A DNA stretch of 64,000 bases from positions 74,597,924 to 74,661,923 of the forward strand of contig NC_086024.1 of the NCBI RefSeq assembly GCF_036323735.1, given 5' to 3'. The position numbers were made by a program, and so were the translations under genes. Positions 21,312-31,079 of this stretch are shown one piece after another; within the stretch, counting starts at the first letter, position 1, and every line of letters begins with the position of its first letter. The DNA comes from Rattus norvegicus (taxonomy: Eukaryota > Chordata > Mammalia > Rodentia > Muridae). Below the pieces are notes generated by a model that was not told the origin of the DNA, searched no databases, and saw only the letters and a list, made by a program, of their open reading frames with translations.

Positions 21312-24300
21312 TTTTTTTTTTTTTTATTAACTTGAGTATTTCTTATTTACATTTCAAGTGTTATTCCCTTTCCCAGTTTCTGGGCAAACATCCCCCTAGC
21401 CCCTCCCCCTCCCCTTCTTTATGGGTGTTCCCCTCCCCACCCTCCCCCCATTGCCGCCCTCCCCCCAACAATCACGTTCACTAGGGGTTCAGTCTTAGCA
21501 GGACCCAGGGCTTCCCCTTACACTGGTGATCTTACTAGGATATTCAATGCTACCTATGAGGTCAGAGTCCAGGGTCAGTCCATGTATAGTCTTTAGGTAG
21601 TGGCTTAGTCCCTGGAAGCTCTGGTTGCTTGGCATAGTTGTTCATAAGGGGTCTCAAGCTCCTTCAAGCTCTTTGAGTTCTTTCTCTGATTCCTTCAACG
21701 GGGGTCCCATTCTCAGTTCAGTGGTTTGCTGCTGGCATTCGCCTCTGTATTTGCTGTATTCTGGCTGTGTCTCTCAGGAGCGATTTACATCCGGCTCCTG
21801 TCGGCCTGCACTTCTTTGCTTCATCCATCTTGTCTAATTGGATGGCTGTATATGTATGGGCCACATGTGGGGCAGGCTCTGAATGGGTGTTCCTTCTGTG
21901 TCTGTTTTAATCTTTGCCTCTCTATTCCCTGCCAAGGGTATTCTTGTTTCCCTTTTAAAGAAGGAGTGAAGCATTCACATTTTGATCATCCGTCTTGAGT
22001 TTCATTTGTTCTAGGCATCTAGGGTAATTCAAGCATTTGGGCTAATAGCCACTTATCAATGAGTGCATACCATGTGTGTTTTTCTGTGATTGGGTTACCT
22101 CACTCAGGATGATATTTTCCAGTTCCAACCATTTGCCTACGAATTTCATAAAGTCATTGTATTTGATAGCTGAGTAATATTCCATTGTGTAGATGTACCA
22201 CATTTTCTGTATCCATGCCTGTTGAAGGGCATCTGGGTTCTTTCCAGCTTCTGGCTATTATAAATAAGGCTGCTATGAACATAGTGGAGCACGTGTCTTT
22301 TTTATATGTTGGGGCATCTTTTGGGTATATGCCCAAGAGAGGTATAGCTGGATCCTCAGGCAGTTCAATGTCCAATTTTCTGAAGAACCTCCAGACTGAT
22401 TTCCAGAATGGTTGTACCAGTCTGCAATCCCACCAACAATGGAGGAGTGTTCCTCTTTCTCCACATCCTCGCCAGCATCTGCTGTCTCCTGAGTTTTTGA
22501 TCTTAGCCATTCTCACTGGTGTGAGGTGAAATCTCAGGGTTGTTTTGATTTGCATTTCCCTTATGACTAAAGATGTTGAACATTTCTTTAGGTGTTTCTC
22601 AGCCATTCGGCATTCCTCAGCTGTGAATTCTTTGTTTAGCTCTGAACCCCATTTTTAATAGGGTTATTTGTCTCCCTGCGGTCTAACTTCTTGAGTTCTT
22701 TGTATATTTTGAATATAAGGCCTCTATCTGTTGTAGGATTGGTAAAGATCTTTTCCCAATCTGTTGGTTGCCATTTTGTCCTAACCACAGTGTCCTTTGC
22801 CTTACAGAAGCTTTGCAATTTTATGAGATCCCATTTGTCGATTCTTGATCTTAGAGTATAAGCCATTGGTGTTTTGTTCAGGAAATTTTTTCCAGTGCCC
22901 ATGTGTTCCAGATGCTTCCCTAGTTTTTCTTCTATTAGTTTGAGTGTGTCTGGTTTGATGTGGAGGTCCTTGATCCACTTGGACTTAAGCTTTGTATAGG
23001 GTGATAAGCATGGATCGATCTGCATTCTTCTACATGTTGACCTCCAGTTGAACCAACACCATTTGCTGAAAATGCTATCCTTTTTCCATTTGATGGTTTT
23101 GACTCCTTTGTCAAAAATCAAGTGCCCATAGGTGTGTGGGTTCATTTCTGGGTCTTCAATTCTGTTCCATTGGTCTATCTGTCTGTCTCTGTACCAATAC
23201 CATGCAGTTTTTATCACTATTGCTCTGTAATACTGCTTGAGTTCAGGGATAGTGATTCCCCCTGAAGTCCTTTTATTGTTGAGGATAGTTTTAGCTATCC
23301 TGGGTTTTTTGTTATTCCAGATGAATTTGCAAATTGTTCTGTCTAACTCTTTGAAGAATTGGATTGGTATTTTGATGGGGATTGCATTGAATCTGTAGAT
23401 CGCTTTTGGTAAAATGGCCATTTTTACTATATTAATCCTGCCAATCCATGAGCATGGGAGATCTTTCCATCTTCTGAGGTCTTCTTCAATTTCTTTCTTC
23501 AAAGTCTTGAAGTTCTTATTGTACAGATCTTTTACTTGCTTGGTTAAAGTCACACCGAGGTACTTTATATTATTTGGGTCTATTATGAAGGGTGTCGTTT
23601 CCCTAATTTCTTTCTTGGCTTGTTTCTCTTTTGTATAGAGGAAGGCTACTGATTTATTTGAGTTAAATTTATACCCAGCCACTTTGCTGAAGTTGTTTAT
23701 CAGCTTTAGTAGTTCTCTGGTGGAACTTTTGGGATCACTTAAATATACTATCATATTATCTGCAAATAGTGATATTTTGACTTCTTCTTCCAATCTGTAT
23801 CCCCTTGACCTCCTTTTGTTGTCTGATTGCTCTGGCTAGAACTTCAAGAACTATATTGAATAAGTAGGGAGAGAGTGGGCAGCCTTGTCTAGTCCCTGAT
23901 TTTAGTGGGATTGCTTCAAGTTTCTCTCCATTTAGTTTAATACGTTAGCAACTGTTTTGCTGTAATATGGCTTTTACTATGTTTAGGTATGGGCCTTGAA
24001 TTCCTATTCTTTCCAGGACTTTTATCATGAAGGGGTGTTGAATTTTGTCAAATGCATTCTCAGCATCTAATGAAATGATCATGTGGTTTTGTTCTTTCAG
24101 TTTGTTTATATAATGGATCACGTTGATGGTTTTCCGTATATTAAACCATCCCTGCATGCCTGGGATGAAGCCTACTTGATCATGGTGGATGATTGTTTTG
24201 ATGTGCTCTTGGATTCGGTTTGCCAGAATTTTATTGAGTATTTTTGCGTCGATATTCATAAGGGAAATTGGTCTGAAGTTCTCTTTCTTTGTTGGGTCTT

Positions 24301-24689
24301 TGTGTGGTTTAGGTATAAGAGTAATTGTGGCTTCATAGAAGGTATTCGGTAGTGATCCATCTGTTTCAATTTTGTGGAATAGTTTGGATAATATTGGTAT
24401 GAGATCTTCTATGAAGGACTGATAGAATTCTGCACTAAACCCGTCTGGACCTGGGCTCTTTTTGGTTGGGAGACCTTTAATGACTGCTTCTATTTCCTTA
24501 GGAGTTATGGGGTTGTTTAACTGGTTTATCTGTTCCTGATTTAACTTCGGTACCTGGTATCTGTCTAGGAAATTGTCCATTTCCTGCAGATTTTCAAGTT
24601 TTGTTGAATATAGGCTTTTATAGTAAGATCTGATGATTTTTTGAATTTCCTCTGAATCTGTAGTTATGTCTCCCTTTTCATTTCTGATT
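21312..24689 (-). mobile_element. 5'-truncated rat L1 (3.4 kb)
   Basis: The element reads from right to left: a partial ORF2, then a 3' UTR with the G-rich tract (C-rich on +, 21395-21475) and a poly(A) tail (T run at 21311-21326). A perfect 16-bp target-site duplication TGTTACAGCACATTCT lies at 21296-21311 and 24690-24705. The 5' UTR, ORF1 and the endonuclease part of ORF2 are missing. The subfamily resembles the short copies at 54961 and 62458. Confidence 0.97.
22042..24689 (-). pseudogene. L1 ORF2 remnant (linker, reverse transcriptase, C-terminal domain)
   Basis: Reading on the minus strand, a 211-codon block (24580-23945) holds the reverse-transcriptase N-terminal motifs, including 'PTKKSPGPDGFSAEFYQ' and 'FRPISLMNIDAKILNKILANRI'. 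A 385-codon block (23793-22636) starts just before the catalytic motif and continues through the thumb and C-terminal region. A 150-codon block (22606-22154) holds the cysteine-rich 'CWWDC' region. The normal stop lies at 22042-22044. The blocks are separated by frameshifts and stops. The catalytic FADD motif reads FADN (codon AAT, + 23755-23757). Upstream of the linker the endonuclease is absent. Reverse transcriptase activity is not expected. Confidence 0.96.
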
Positions 24690-24829
24690 TGTTACAGCAC
24701 ATTCTAATGATGCTAGTTTCTGTTTTGTAATTATTGGTAGTATTGCATTTAGCTTTAATTAATTTTAAGTCTATTTCCTATCTGAAATGTATTATTTGGT
24801 TTAGTGTTGTGGTCACTATTTTCTCCTCA

Positions 24830-25675
24830 ATGAGGGACACTGAAGATTAAGCCCTCAAGAAAAAGCAGCTCACTGAGATCTCCAAATAAAACCAACAGAT
24901 GTGCAAATTGTAGATCAGAGGTGGATTTACAAGGAACATGAAAATATAAACAAGAAAATGTTGCTTCTAAGAGATCATAGCTCCTCAATTAACAAATCAA
25001 AAGAGACAGAAATAGCTGAAATTCTAGACAAAGATTTCAAAAGACCACCTGGAAAAGCAATCGTTGGCTCCAAAGAGAATACAAGCAAGCAGATGAGTGG
25101 AGTAAGAAACCGATACATGATACATTTTAAAGCAGATGAGAAGGGGAACAATATAAATGAGAAATTCAGTATGAAACAGAAAGAAAACAGATTTTGGAAA
25201 TGAAATTTCAGAGAATCAAGCACACAGTGGACAGTATCATCAGCAGACCACATCAAGTAGAAGAAAGATGATTAGGGATACATGATAAAGTCATAAAATA
25301 TTACATCCCGACACCAATTCAGAAAAAAATTACAATCACATAGGTCCAGCTCAGTAACCAGCAAGTCCCTGATATGAATATGGGACAAAGAAAAGAACAA
25401 AGCAATATTCAAGTCAATTGGGGATTAAATGGCAGGAATTATCGAGCCTGTCTCCAAAGATACACGAGGTCTTAATTCTCCAATAAAAAGATGTAGAGTA
25501 GCTGATTATTATTAAAAACAAGGTACAAGTATTGTTCTCTACAAGAAATGAACACTTTACTGACAAAGACACACAGACTAATAGTGGCAAGATGAAAACC
25601 CAAATATGCTAACAAGTATGATCCATAAAGCAAGCAGTATAGATCGTATCTGATAAAGTCAATTTCAAAACAAGT
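24830..25675 (+). repeat. old L1/HAL1-like fragment (ORF1-like and endonuclease relics)
   Basis: A-rich sense sequence carries a 100-codon frame (24901-25203) rich in Lys and Glu, like an L1 ORF1 relic. Near 25475 the translated 'LNSPIKRCRVA' matches the first endonuclease motif of L1 ORF2. The frames are broken. It resembles the element at 14315 and has the same orientation. Confidence 0.6.
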
Positions 25676-25679
25676 TACA

Positions 25680-25855
25680 GGCCAGCACACTGGCACCATG
25701 AGTAAGGACACTTGCCACCATGCCTGATGACCTGATTCCAGTCTCTAGAGCACACATGGCAGAGGGGGAAAAGCAATGCCTACATGTTGACTTCTGACCT
25801 CCACACGTGCCATGGCACTCCTGTGAGCATATGCACACACATAAATACTGAAAAA
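25680..25855 (+). repeat. tRNA-derived SINE (B4/RSINE class)
   Basis: Shows 'aaggacacttgccaccatgcctgatgacctgattcc', 'cacatggcagagggggaaaag', 'gacttctgacctccacacgtgccatggcac' and an A-rich tail. The landmarks are quoted in pieces shorter than the full runs. Confidence 0.65.
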
Positions 25856-25918
25856 ACAAAACTGGTTAGGAAATACACTCACTAATGAAAGGACCTATCC
25901 AGCAAGAAGATAAAACAA

Positions 25919-26051
25919 GCTGCGCATAGTCGCACACGCCTTTGATCACAGCGCTTGTGAGGCAGAGGCAGGTCGATCTCCTTGAGTTCAAGGCTAGCCT
26001 GGGCTACATGAGTTCTAGAAAAACCAGACCTCCATAGTGAGATTCTGTCTC

Positions 26052-26054
<3 letters not shown>
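25919..26054 (+). repeat. B1 SINE
   Basis: A B1 with 'cacacgcctttgatcacagcgc', 'gaggcagaggcaggtcgatct', 'gagttcaaggctagcctggg' and 'gagattctgtctca' in order. Confidence 0.85.

Positions 26055-26056
<2 letters not shown>

Positions 26057-26099
<43 letters not shown>
26057..26099. repeat. (GT)n microsatellite
   Basis: A 43-bp GT array occupies the tail position of the preceding B1. An imperfect GAT/GAC-rich array follows at 26107-26160. Confidence 0.95.
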
Positions 26100-26105
<6 letters not shown>

Positions 26106-26171
26106 TGAGATGATGATAATGATGATGACGATGACAATGGTGATGACAATGATAGTGATTTAACAACTGTG

Positions 26172-26365
26172 GGGCTGGAGAGGTAAGAGTATATATTACT
26201 CTTGGCCATAGACTTGAGTTCAGTTCCCAGCATACACATCAGGCAGCTCAGACCTGCCTATAATCCCAGTTCTGGTGGATTCAATACCTTTTGACCTCTC
26301 AGACACCTGCACACACACATGTTCACATACATGCATACACATAATTAAAATTAATAAAAAATGAA
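26172..26365 (+). repeat. B3 SINE
   Basis: A 'ggggctggagaggtaagag' head is followed by 'gagttcagttcccagca', 'taatcccagttctggtgg', 'tgacctctcagacacctgcacacacacatg' and an A-rich tail, as in B3 elements. Confidence 0.7.
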
Positions 26366-26589
26366 AATACAATTGTGAATATATATTTACTAAATGCTGG
26401 TAACCTGATTTCATAAGAAAAGGGCAGAGAGGTCTAGAGGTGTCATAGTAGATGACTTAGCAACCCACTTTCATCAACAGATAACTTGTGAAGACAAAAT
26501 AAAAGTAATAAAGAAACATCATTGGGTCAGATGGAATTAGCACACATCCACAGATTATTGAATTCAACATATGTAGAAAATAACATTTT

Positions 26590-26825
26590 TACCAGCTTTT
26601 TTCTTAAATAAATCACATTTTAGACAATATATTCCATATATATGGAAAATGTGGTTTTCTTTTCCTGAGTTCCAGTCACCTCACTTTTACAGGTCTACCC
26701 ATTTTCCTGAAAGTTTCAGGTTTTTCTTTATAGCTTAATAACATTCCATTGTGCATGTTTACTATATTCTCATGATGGTTCATATGTTGTTGGACATCTA
26801 GGTTTGTTCATTTAAAAACACATCA
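26590..26825 (-). repeat. L1 ORF2 3'-end relic
   Basis: The + strand text 'gcttaataacattccattgtgcatg' and 'ggacatctaggtttgttcat' is the reverse complement of the well-known ORF2 end around the 'MEYYSA' codons. It is strongly diverged. Confidence 0.6.
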
Positions 26826-26829
26826 TGTG

Positions 26830-27235
26830 GCTTAGAAATTCTACTTGGATATATGCATATATGTATATATACAAAGGAAATGAAATGGCTATGTTTGAGA
26901 GTCACGTGTTTCTATACTATGAGTGGGTATGGAAGCCATGGTATGTAAGAAAGGAGGAGATTCTGTCATTGGTGACAACGTGATGGGACCAGATATCATT
27001 ATGTTAAGTGAAATGATTGAGAACCATCAAGACAGACCTCATGACCATCACAAGTGTCATCTAAAGAATAATGGTCCAACAGAAAACGAGAATAGAGGAG
27101 GATGAAGGGTCGGAAAGTTGGATAAGTAGGAACTAGGTCATCAATACATAGGACAAACATGCACTGGTGTGTTACTGCATAGTGGCTTTATACATAAGTT
27201 AGGCGCTGTGAATTTCAAAAAGTAGAAATTGTACA
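26830..27235 (+). repeat. ancient L1M 3' fragment
   Basis: 'acaaaggaaatgaaatggctatg', 'attatgttaagtgaaatgat' and 'gttactgcatagtggcttta' match the ORF2 end and 3' UTR of old mammalian L1MA-type elements. Confidence 0.6.
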
Positions 27236-27244
27236 CTACCTGAA

Positions 27245-27720
27245 AACCCACTGGCCACGCTATCCTGGGAAGCAGGTCAGTCCTGCTGGCCCAGGAAGCA
27301 GGTAGGTGATCTGTCATTCTCCATCCTGCCCTCCAATTCCCCAGTCTTATCTCCAGGCCTGTAGGAGACCACTTGCTGGGGCCTATCCTTGCTGTCTGCC
27401 CCCACTCCCAGTGGAGCCTGCAGATTTTCTCATTCAGCCTTCTCTCTCAACCCCACCCTTTGTCTCGGCCAACACTAGATGTGCACACTGCCTGGAAAAT
27501 AGCTAACCACACTGTCCCTGGAAGCAGGTAGGTGATCGTCTCTCTCCTTCCTGTCCTCCATTTCTAATTCTCCAGTCTCAGCCCCAACCCTGTAGCAGAA
27601 CTCCTATAGGGGCCTGGCTTCCTCTCTGCCTCCATTCACTGGAGATTCTGCAGATCCTTGTGGCAGACCCAACATTCCTCCATCTTCTAACCCATCCCCA
27701 TTCTTTCATGTCAGCTCCCA
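27245..27720 (+). repeat. two tandem L1 5' UTR-like monomers
   Basis: GGAAGCAGGTAGGTGATC occurs at 27294-27311 and again at 27520-27537, a period of 226 bp. The following text in each unit is parallel (C-rich, 'cctgccctccaattcc' versus 'cctgtcctccatttct'; '...gcagattttc' versus '...gcagatcctt'). Tandem monomers of this kind form rodent L1 promoters, and L1 sequence follows directly. Confidence 0.75.
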
Positions 27721-28534
27721 ATATCTAGAAACACATTCTACCCAGGATCCCCATTTGCCATACCAGGCAGAGACTCAGAAGCATTCCTTACCAGAGAACT
27801 CACAGCCAACACACTCTCCTAAGATCCAGAGAGGGAAACAGAAACCAAGGAACAAAACACCCACCCAACAAAGAAAAGACCAGATGTCCGCACCTAGAAT
27901 CACAGCCATTCCAAACCTAGACAGAAGCATAGAAACACAATATCAGGCAGGGCAATGTGTCTCCATCAGAACCAGCAACCTGAAGCCCCGAGAAAGGTAA
28001 TACAGAAGCATAAGACAAGGATTTCAAAATAGCTAGTATGAGTATGACCAAAGACTTTAAATAGGTTATGAATAAATTAATTAGTGAAACCTAATAAAAC
28101 ACAAATAGTGGAAGGAAATAAAGAAAACAACTTGAGACATGAAAGTAAAAATAGAGCCACTAAAGAAAATCCAAAGTAAAACTGAAAATGAAAAATTGAG
28201 GAACTCAAACAAAAACACAAGTAAGCTTTATCTACTGAATACAGGAGATGGGAGGGAGACTTTGAGTGATTGAAAACAAGATAGAAGTATGCATAAGTGA
28301 TCCTAAAGATTCCACTGGGAAACTCCTATACCTGATAAACACCTTCAGCAAAGTAACTGATGCGAAATTAACTCAAATCATAGCCCTCCTATATACATAC
28401 TAGTGACAAACAGACCGAGAAAGAAATCAGGGAAGCAACACCTTTCACAATAGCCTCAAATATTATAAAATATCTTGGGGGGTAAGTTTATCCAAGCAAG
28501 TAAAAGACGTATGTGATTAAAAATGTCAGGTCTT
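27721..28534 (+). repeat. old rodent L1 (Lx-like): leader, ORF1 start, then ORF2 RT fragment
   Basis: 27721-28020 matches the Lx-type region leading into ORF1. 28020-28240 is A-rich and frame-broken. From about 28290 the text corresponds to the middle of the reverse-transcriptase region ('DSTGKLLY.INTFSKVT', 'EREIREATPFTIAS'). Much of ORF1 and early ORF2 is deleted between. The same L1 continues at 29758 after a nested insertion. Confidence 0.7.
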
Positions 28535-29228
28535 AAACTGTGGGTGCTTCGTTCCTTCTTAGAAGGGAGAACAAAATACTCATAGGAGGTAATACAGGAA
28601 CAACAATATAGGAGAGGAACAGGAACTGAAGAAAAGGTCATTCAGAGACTGCCCCACCTGGGGATCCATCCCACATGCAGCCACCAAACCCAGTCACTAT
28701 TGCTGATGCCAAGAGCTGCTTGCTGACAGGAGCAGATATGGGTGTCTCCTGAGAGGCTCTGCCAGAGCCCCACTGACACAGATGAGGATGGTTGCAGCCA
28801 ACCATTGGACTGAACAAGGGGACCCCAATGGAGGAGTTAGAGAAAAGACTGAAGGGGCTGAAGGGGTTTGCAACTCCATAGAAGAACAACAATATCAACC
28901 AACCAGACCCTACCAGAGCTCCCAGAGACTAAACCACCAACCAATGAGTTTACATGGAGGGACCCATGACTTCAGCCATATATGTAGCAGAGGATGGCAT
29001 TGTCCAACATCAATAGAAGGAAAAGCCCTTGGTCCTGTGAAAGATTGCTTCCCCAGTGAAGGGTAATAATGCCAGAGTGTTGAGGTTGGAGTGGGCAGGT
29101 GGGAGTGGGAGCATCCACATAGAAGCAGAGGGAGGAGGGAAGTGGGAGGGGAGAGGGGGGCAAAGGAGATAACATTTGAAATACAAAGACATAAAATAGC
29201 CAAGAAAAATAAAATTAAAAAAAAAAGT
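28535..29228 (+). mobile_element. younger L1 3' UTR nested in the older L1
   Basis: A rodent L1 3' UTR starts with 'aaactgtgggtgcttcg', includes 'gctgacaggagc', 'caatggaggagttagagaaa' and a G-rich tract (29095-29160), and ends 'ataacatttgaaatacaaag' with an A tail. It interrupts the ORF2 of the older L1. A near-duplicate of the target ('gtcaggtctt') lies at 28525-28534 and 29758-29767. Confidence 0.85.
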
Positions 29229-29381
29229 TTGAAGGCAGGCAGTGAAGTGATACATTTTTTGGATAACTAGACAAAGTATTATCAGACAACCTTTACACTG
29301 TTTGTCCTGAGTGAGGTAAGGGGTGTGGACAGGTAGAGAACGGGGGAATCTCAGAACATCAAAATAACAGGATACAGATAC
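29229..29381 (+). other. segment between nested L1 tail and B2 pair
   Basis: These 153 nt match neither the nested L1 nor the host L1 as I know them, but lie inside the target-site duplications. They may be a 3' transduction. Confidence 0.5.
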
Positions 29382-29560
29382 GACTGGAGAGATGGCTCAG
29401 AGGTTAAGAGCACTGACTGCTCTCCTGAGGTTCTGAGTTCAATTCCCAGCAACCACATGGTTGTTCACAATCATCTGTAATGGGATCTGATGCCCTCTGC
29501 TGGTGTGTCTGAAGACTGCTATAGAGTATGCAAATAAATAAAACAAAATAAATAAAATCA
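29382..29560 (+). mobile_element. B2 SINE, first of a pair
   Basis: A complete B2 with a 'gactggagagatggctcagag' type head and an AATAAATAAAACAAAATAAA tail. It shares diagnostic bases with the next copy. Confidence 0.95.
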
Positions 29561-29561
29561 G

Positions 29562-29745
29562 ACTGGAGAGATGGCTCAGAGGTTAAGAGCATTGCCTGCT
29601 CTTCCAGAGGTCCTGAGTTCAATTCCCAGCAACCACATGGTGGCTCACAACCATCGGAAATGGGATCTGATGCCCTCTTCTGGGGTATCTGAAGAGAACT
29701 ACTGTATACTCATATACATAAAATAAATAAATCTTTTTTAAAAAG
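29562..29745 (+). mobile_element. B2 SINE, second of a pair
   Basis: A complete B2 beginning immediately after the tail of the preceding one, in the same orientation and with the same 'agaggttaagagca' variant. Confidence 0.95.
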
Positions 29746-29757
29746 AGTACAAAAAAA

Positions 29758-30665
29758 GTCAGGTCTTTGAAGAAAGAAATTGAAGATGTTGAAAGATGTT
29801 AAGACCTCCCATGTTCATGGATCAGTAGAATTAACATTGTAAAAATGGTTAGCTACCAAAAGCAATCTAGAGATTTTATGCAATCTCCACCAAAATTCCA
29901 ACACAGTTCTTCCCAGATCTTGAAAGTCAATTTGAAGCTTCATATGGAAACACAGAATCCAAAGACAGCTAAAACAATCCCGAAAAATAGAACTGCTAGA
30001 GGAATTGTCAGCCACAATTTCAAGCTGTGCTACAAAAGTATAGTAATAAAAACAGAAAGGTATCAGAAATGTTCACCAATGGAATCTAACAGAAGACCCA
30101 GACATCAAACCACATGACTATAGACACCTGGTTCTTCTTATAAAGAAGGCACCAATAAACACTGGGGGAAGACAGCATCTTCAACAAGTGGTGATGCTCA
30201 AACTCAGTGGCTACATGTAGTAGCTCTAAATAGATCCTAATTACCCCCTGCATAAAACTCAGCTGCAAATGGATCAAAGACCTCAACAAAAGGCCAAATA
30301 TACTAAAATCTAATAGGAGAGAAAGTGGACCCCCTAGAACAGGAGAAGACTTTCTGAATGGAATCCCATTAGCACAGGCACTAAGATCAACAATTAGTAA
30401 GTCAGACTTCATAAAACTGAAAATCTTCTGTATGGCAAGGGACACTGTCATTTGGACAAAGCTATAGAGACAGTTGCTGAAATGTGTTCATTGATGCTCT
30501 ATTCATAATGGCCATACATTGGGGGGGAAAGCCTAGACATCCAACAACGGAAGAATGTATAAAGAAAATATGGTACATTTGCACAATGGAATATTACTCA
30601 GCTTGTAAAAAAAAAAGTAAAACCATGAAACTCAGGTAAGGGAGTAGGTTGGGGAGGGATCACTG
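29758..30665 (+). pseudogene. old L1 ORF2 remnant, continued
   Basis: The text continues the older L1 with 'SLKKEIED' and 'LPCSWI.RINIVKM'-like codons, then the thumb and C-terminal region, reaching 'caatggaatattactcagc' near 30585. It carries many stops. The reading resumes exactly where the nested insertion interrupted it. Confidence 0.85.
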
Positions 30666-30674
30666 TCCTTAGGA

Positions 30675-31075
30675 AGGTCTGTGGCTAGTTTTATGTCAAC
30701 TTGACATAAGCTAAAGTCAGCTTATGACTTTAGCTTATGTCAATGAGCTGCAATTAAGAAAATGCCTCCACAAGATCAGGGTGCCGGCAAGCCTGTGGGG
30801 CATTTTCTTAATTAGTGATCATGAGTGGTGTTATCCCTGGGATGGTGGACATGGGATTTATAAGAAAGCAGGCTGAACAAGCCATGGAGGAGCAAGCCAG
30901 TAAGCAGCACACCTCCATGGCCTCTGCATCAGCTCCTGCCTCCGGGATCCCTCCCTGTTTGAGTTCCTGTCCTGGCTTCCTTCAGTGATAGACCACAAAG
31001 CAGACTACCTTTTCCTCCCCAGTTTGCTTTTTGGTCATGGTGTTTTGTCACAGCAATAGAAACCCTGACTAAATC
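30675..31075 (+). repeat. URR1-like hAT-Charlie DNA transposon
   Basis: 'ggctagttttatgtcaacttgaca' (start), 'ggcattttcttaattagtgat', 'tataagaaagcaggctgaac', 'catggcctctgcatcagctcc' and an end 'cacagcaatagaaaccctga' follow the non-autonomous rodent hAT family I know as URR1. The end is a CAGGGTTT-type inverted terminus. This copy contains an extra perfect hairpin at 30701-30743. Confidence 0.75.
30701..30743. repeat. perfect 19-bp inverted repeat
   Basis: The left arm, 30701-30719 (TTGACATAAGCTAAAGTCA), is exactly complementary to the right arm, 30725-30743. The loop is the five bases at 30720-30724. Confidence 0.97.
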
Positions 31076-31079
31076 AAAG

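Noticed and set aside
22154..24580. Host protein genes on the minus strand
   Set aside because: The long frames are fragments of L1 ORF2, separated by stops and frameshifts.
29382..29745. CRISPR-like direct repeats
   Set aside because: The paired repeats are two complete B2 SINEs. No short regular repeat-spacer array exists anywhere in the window.
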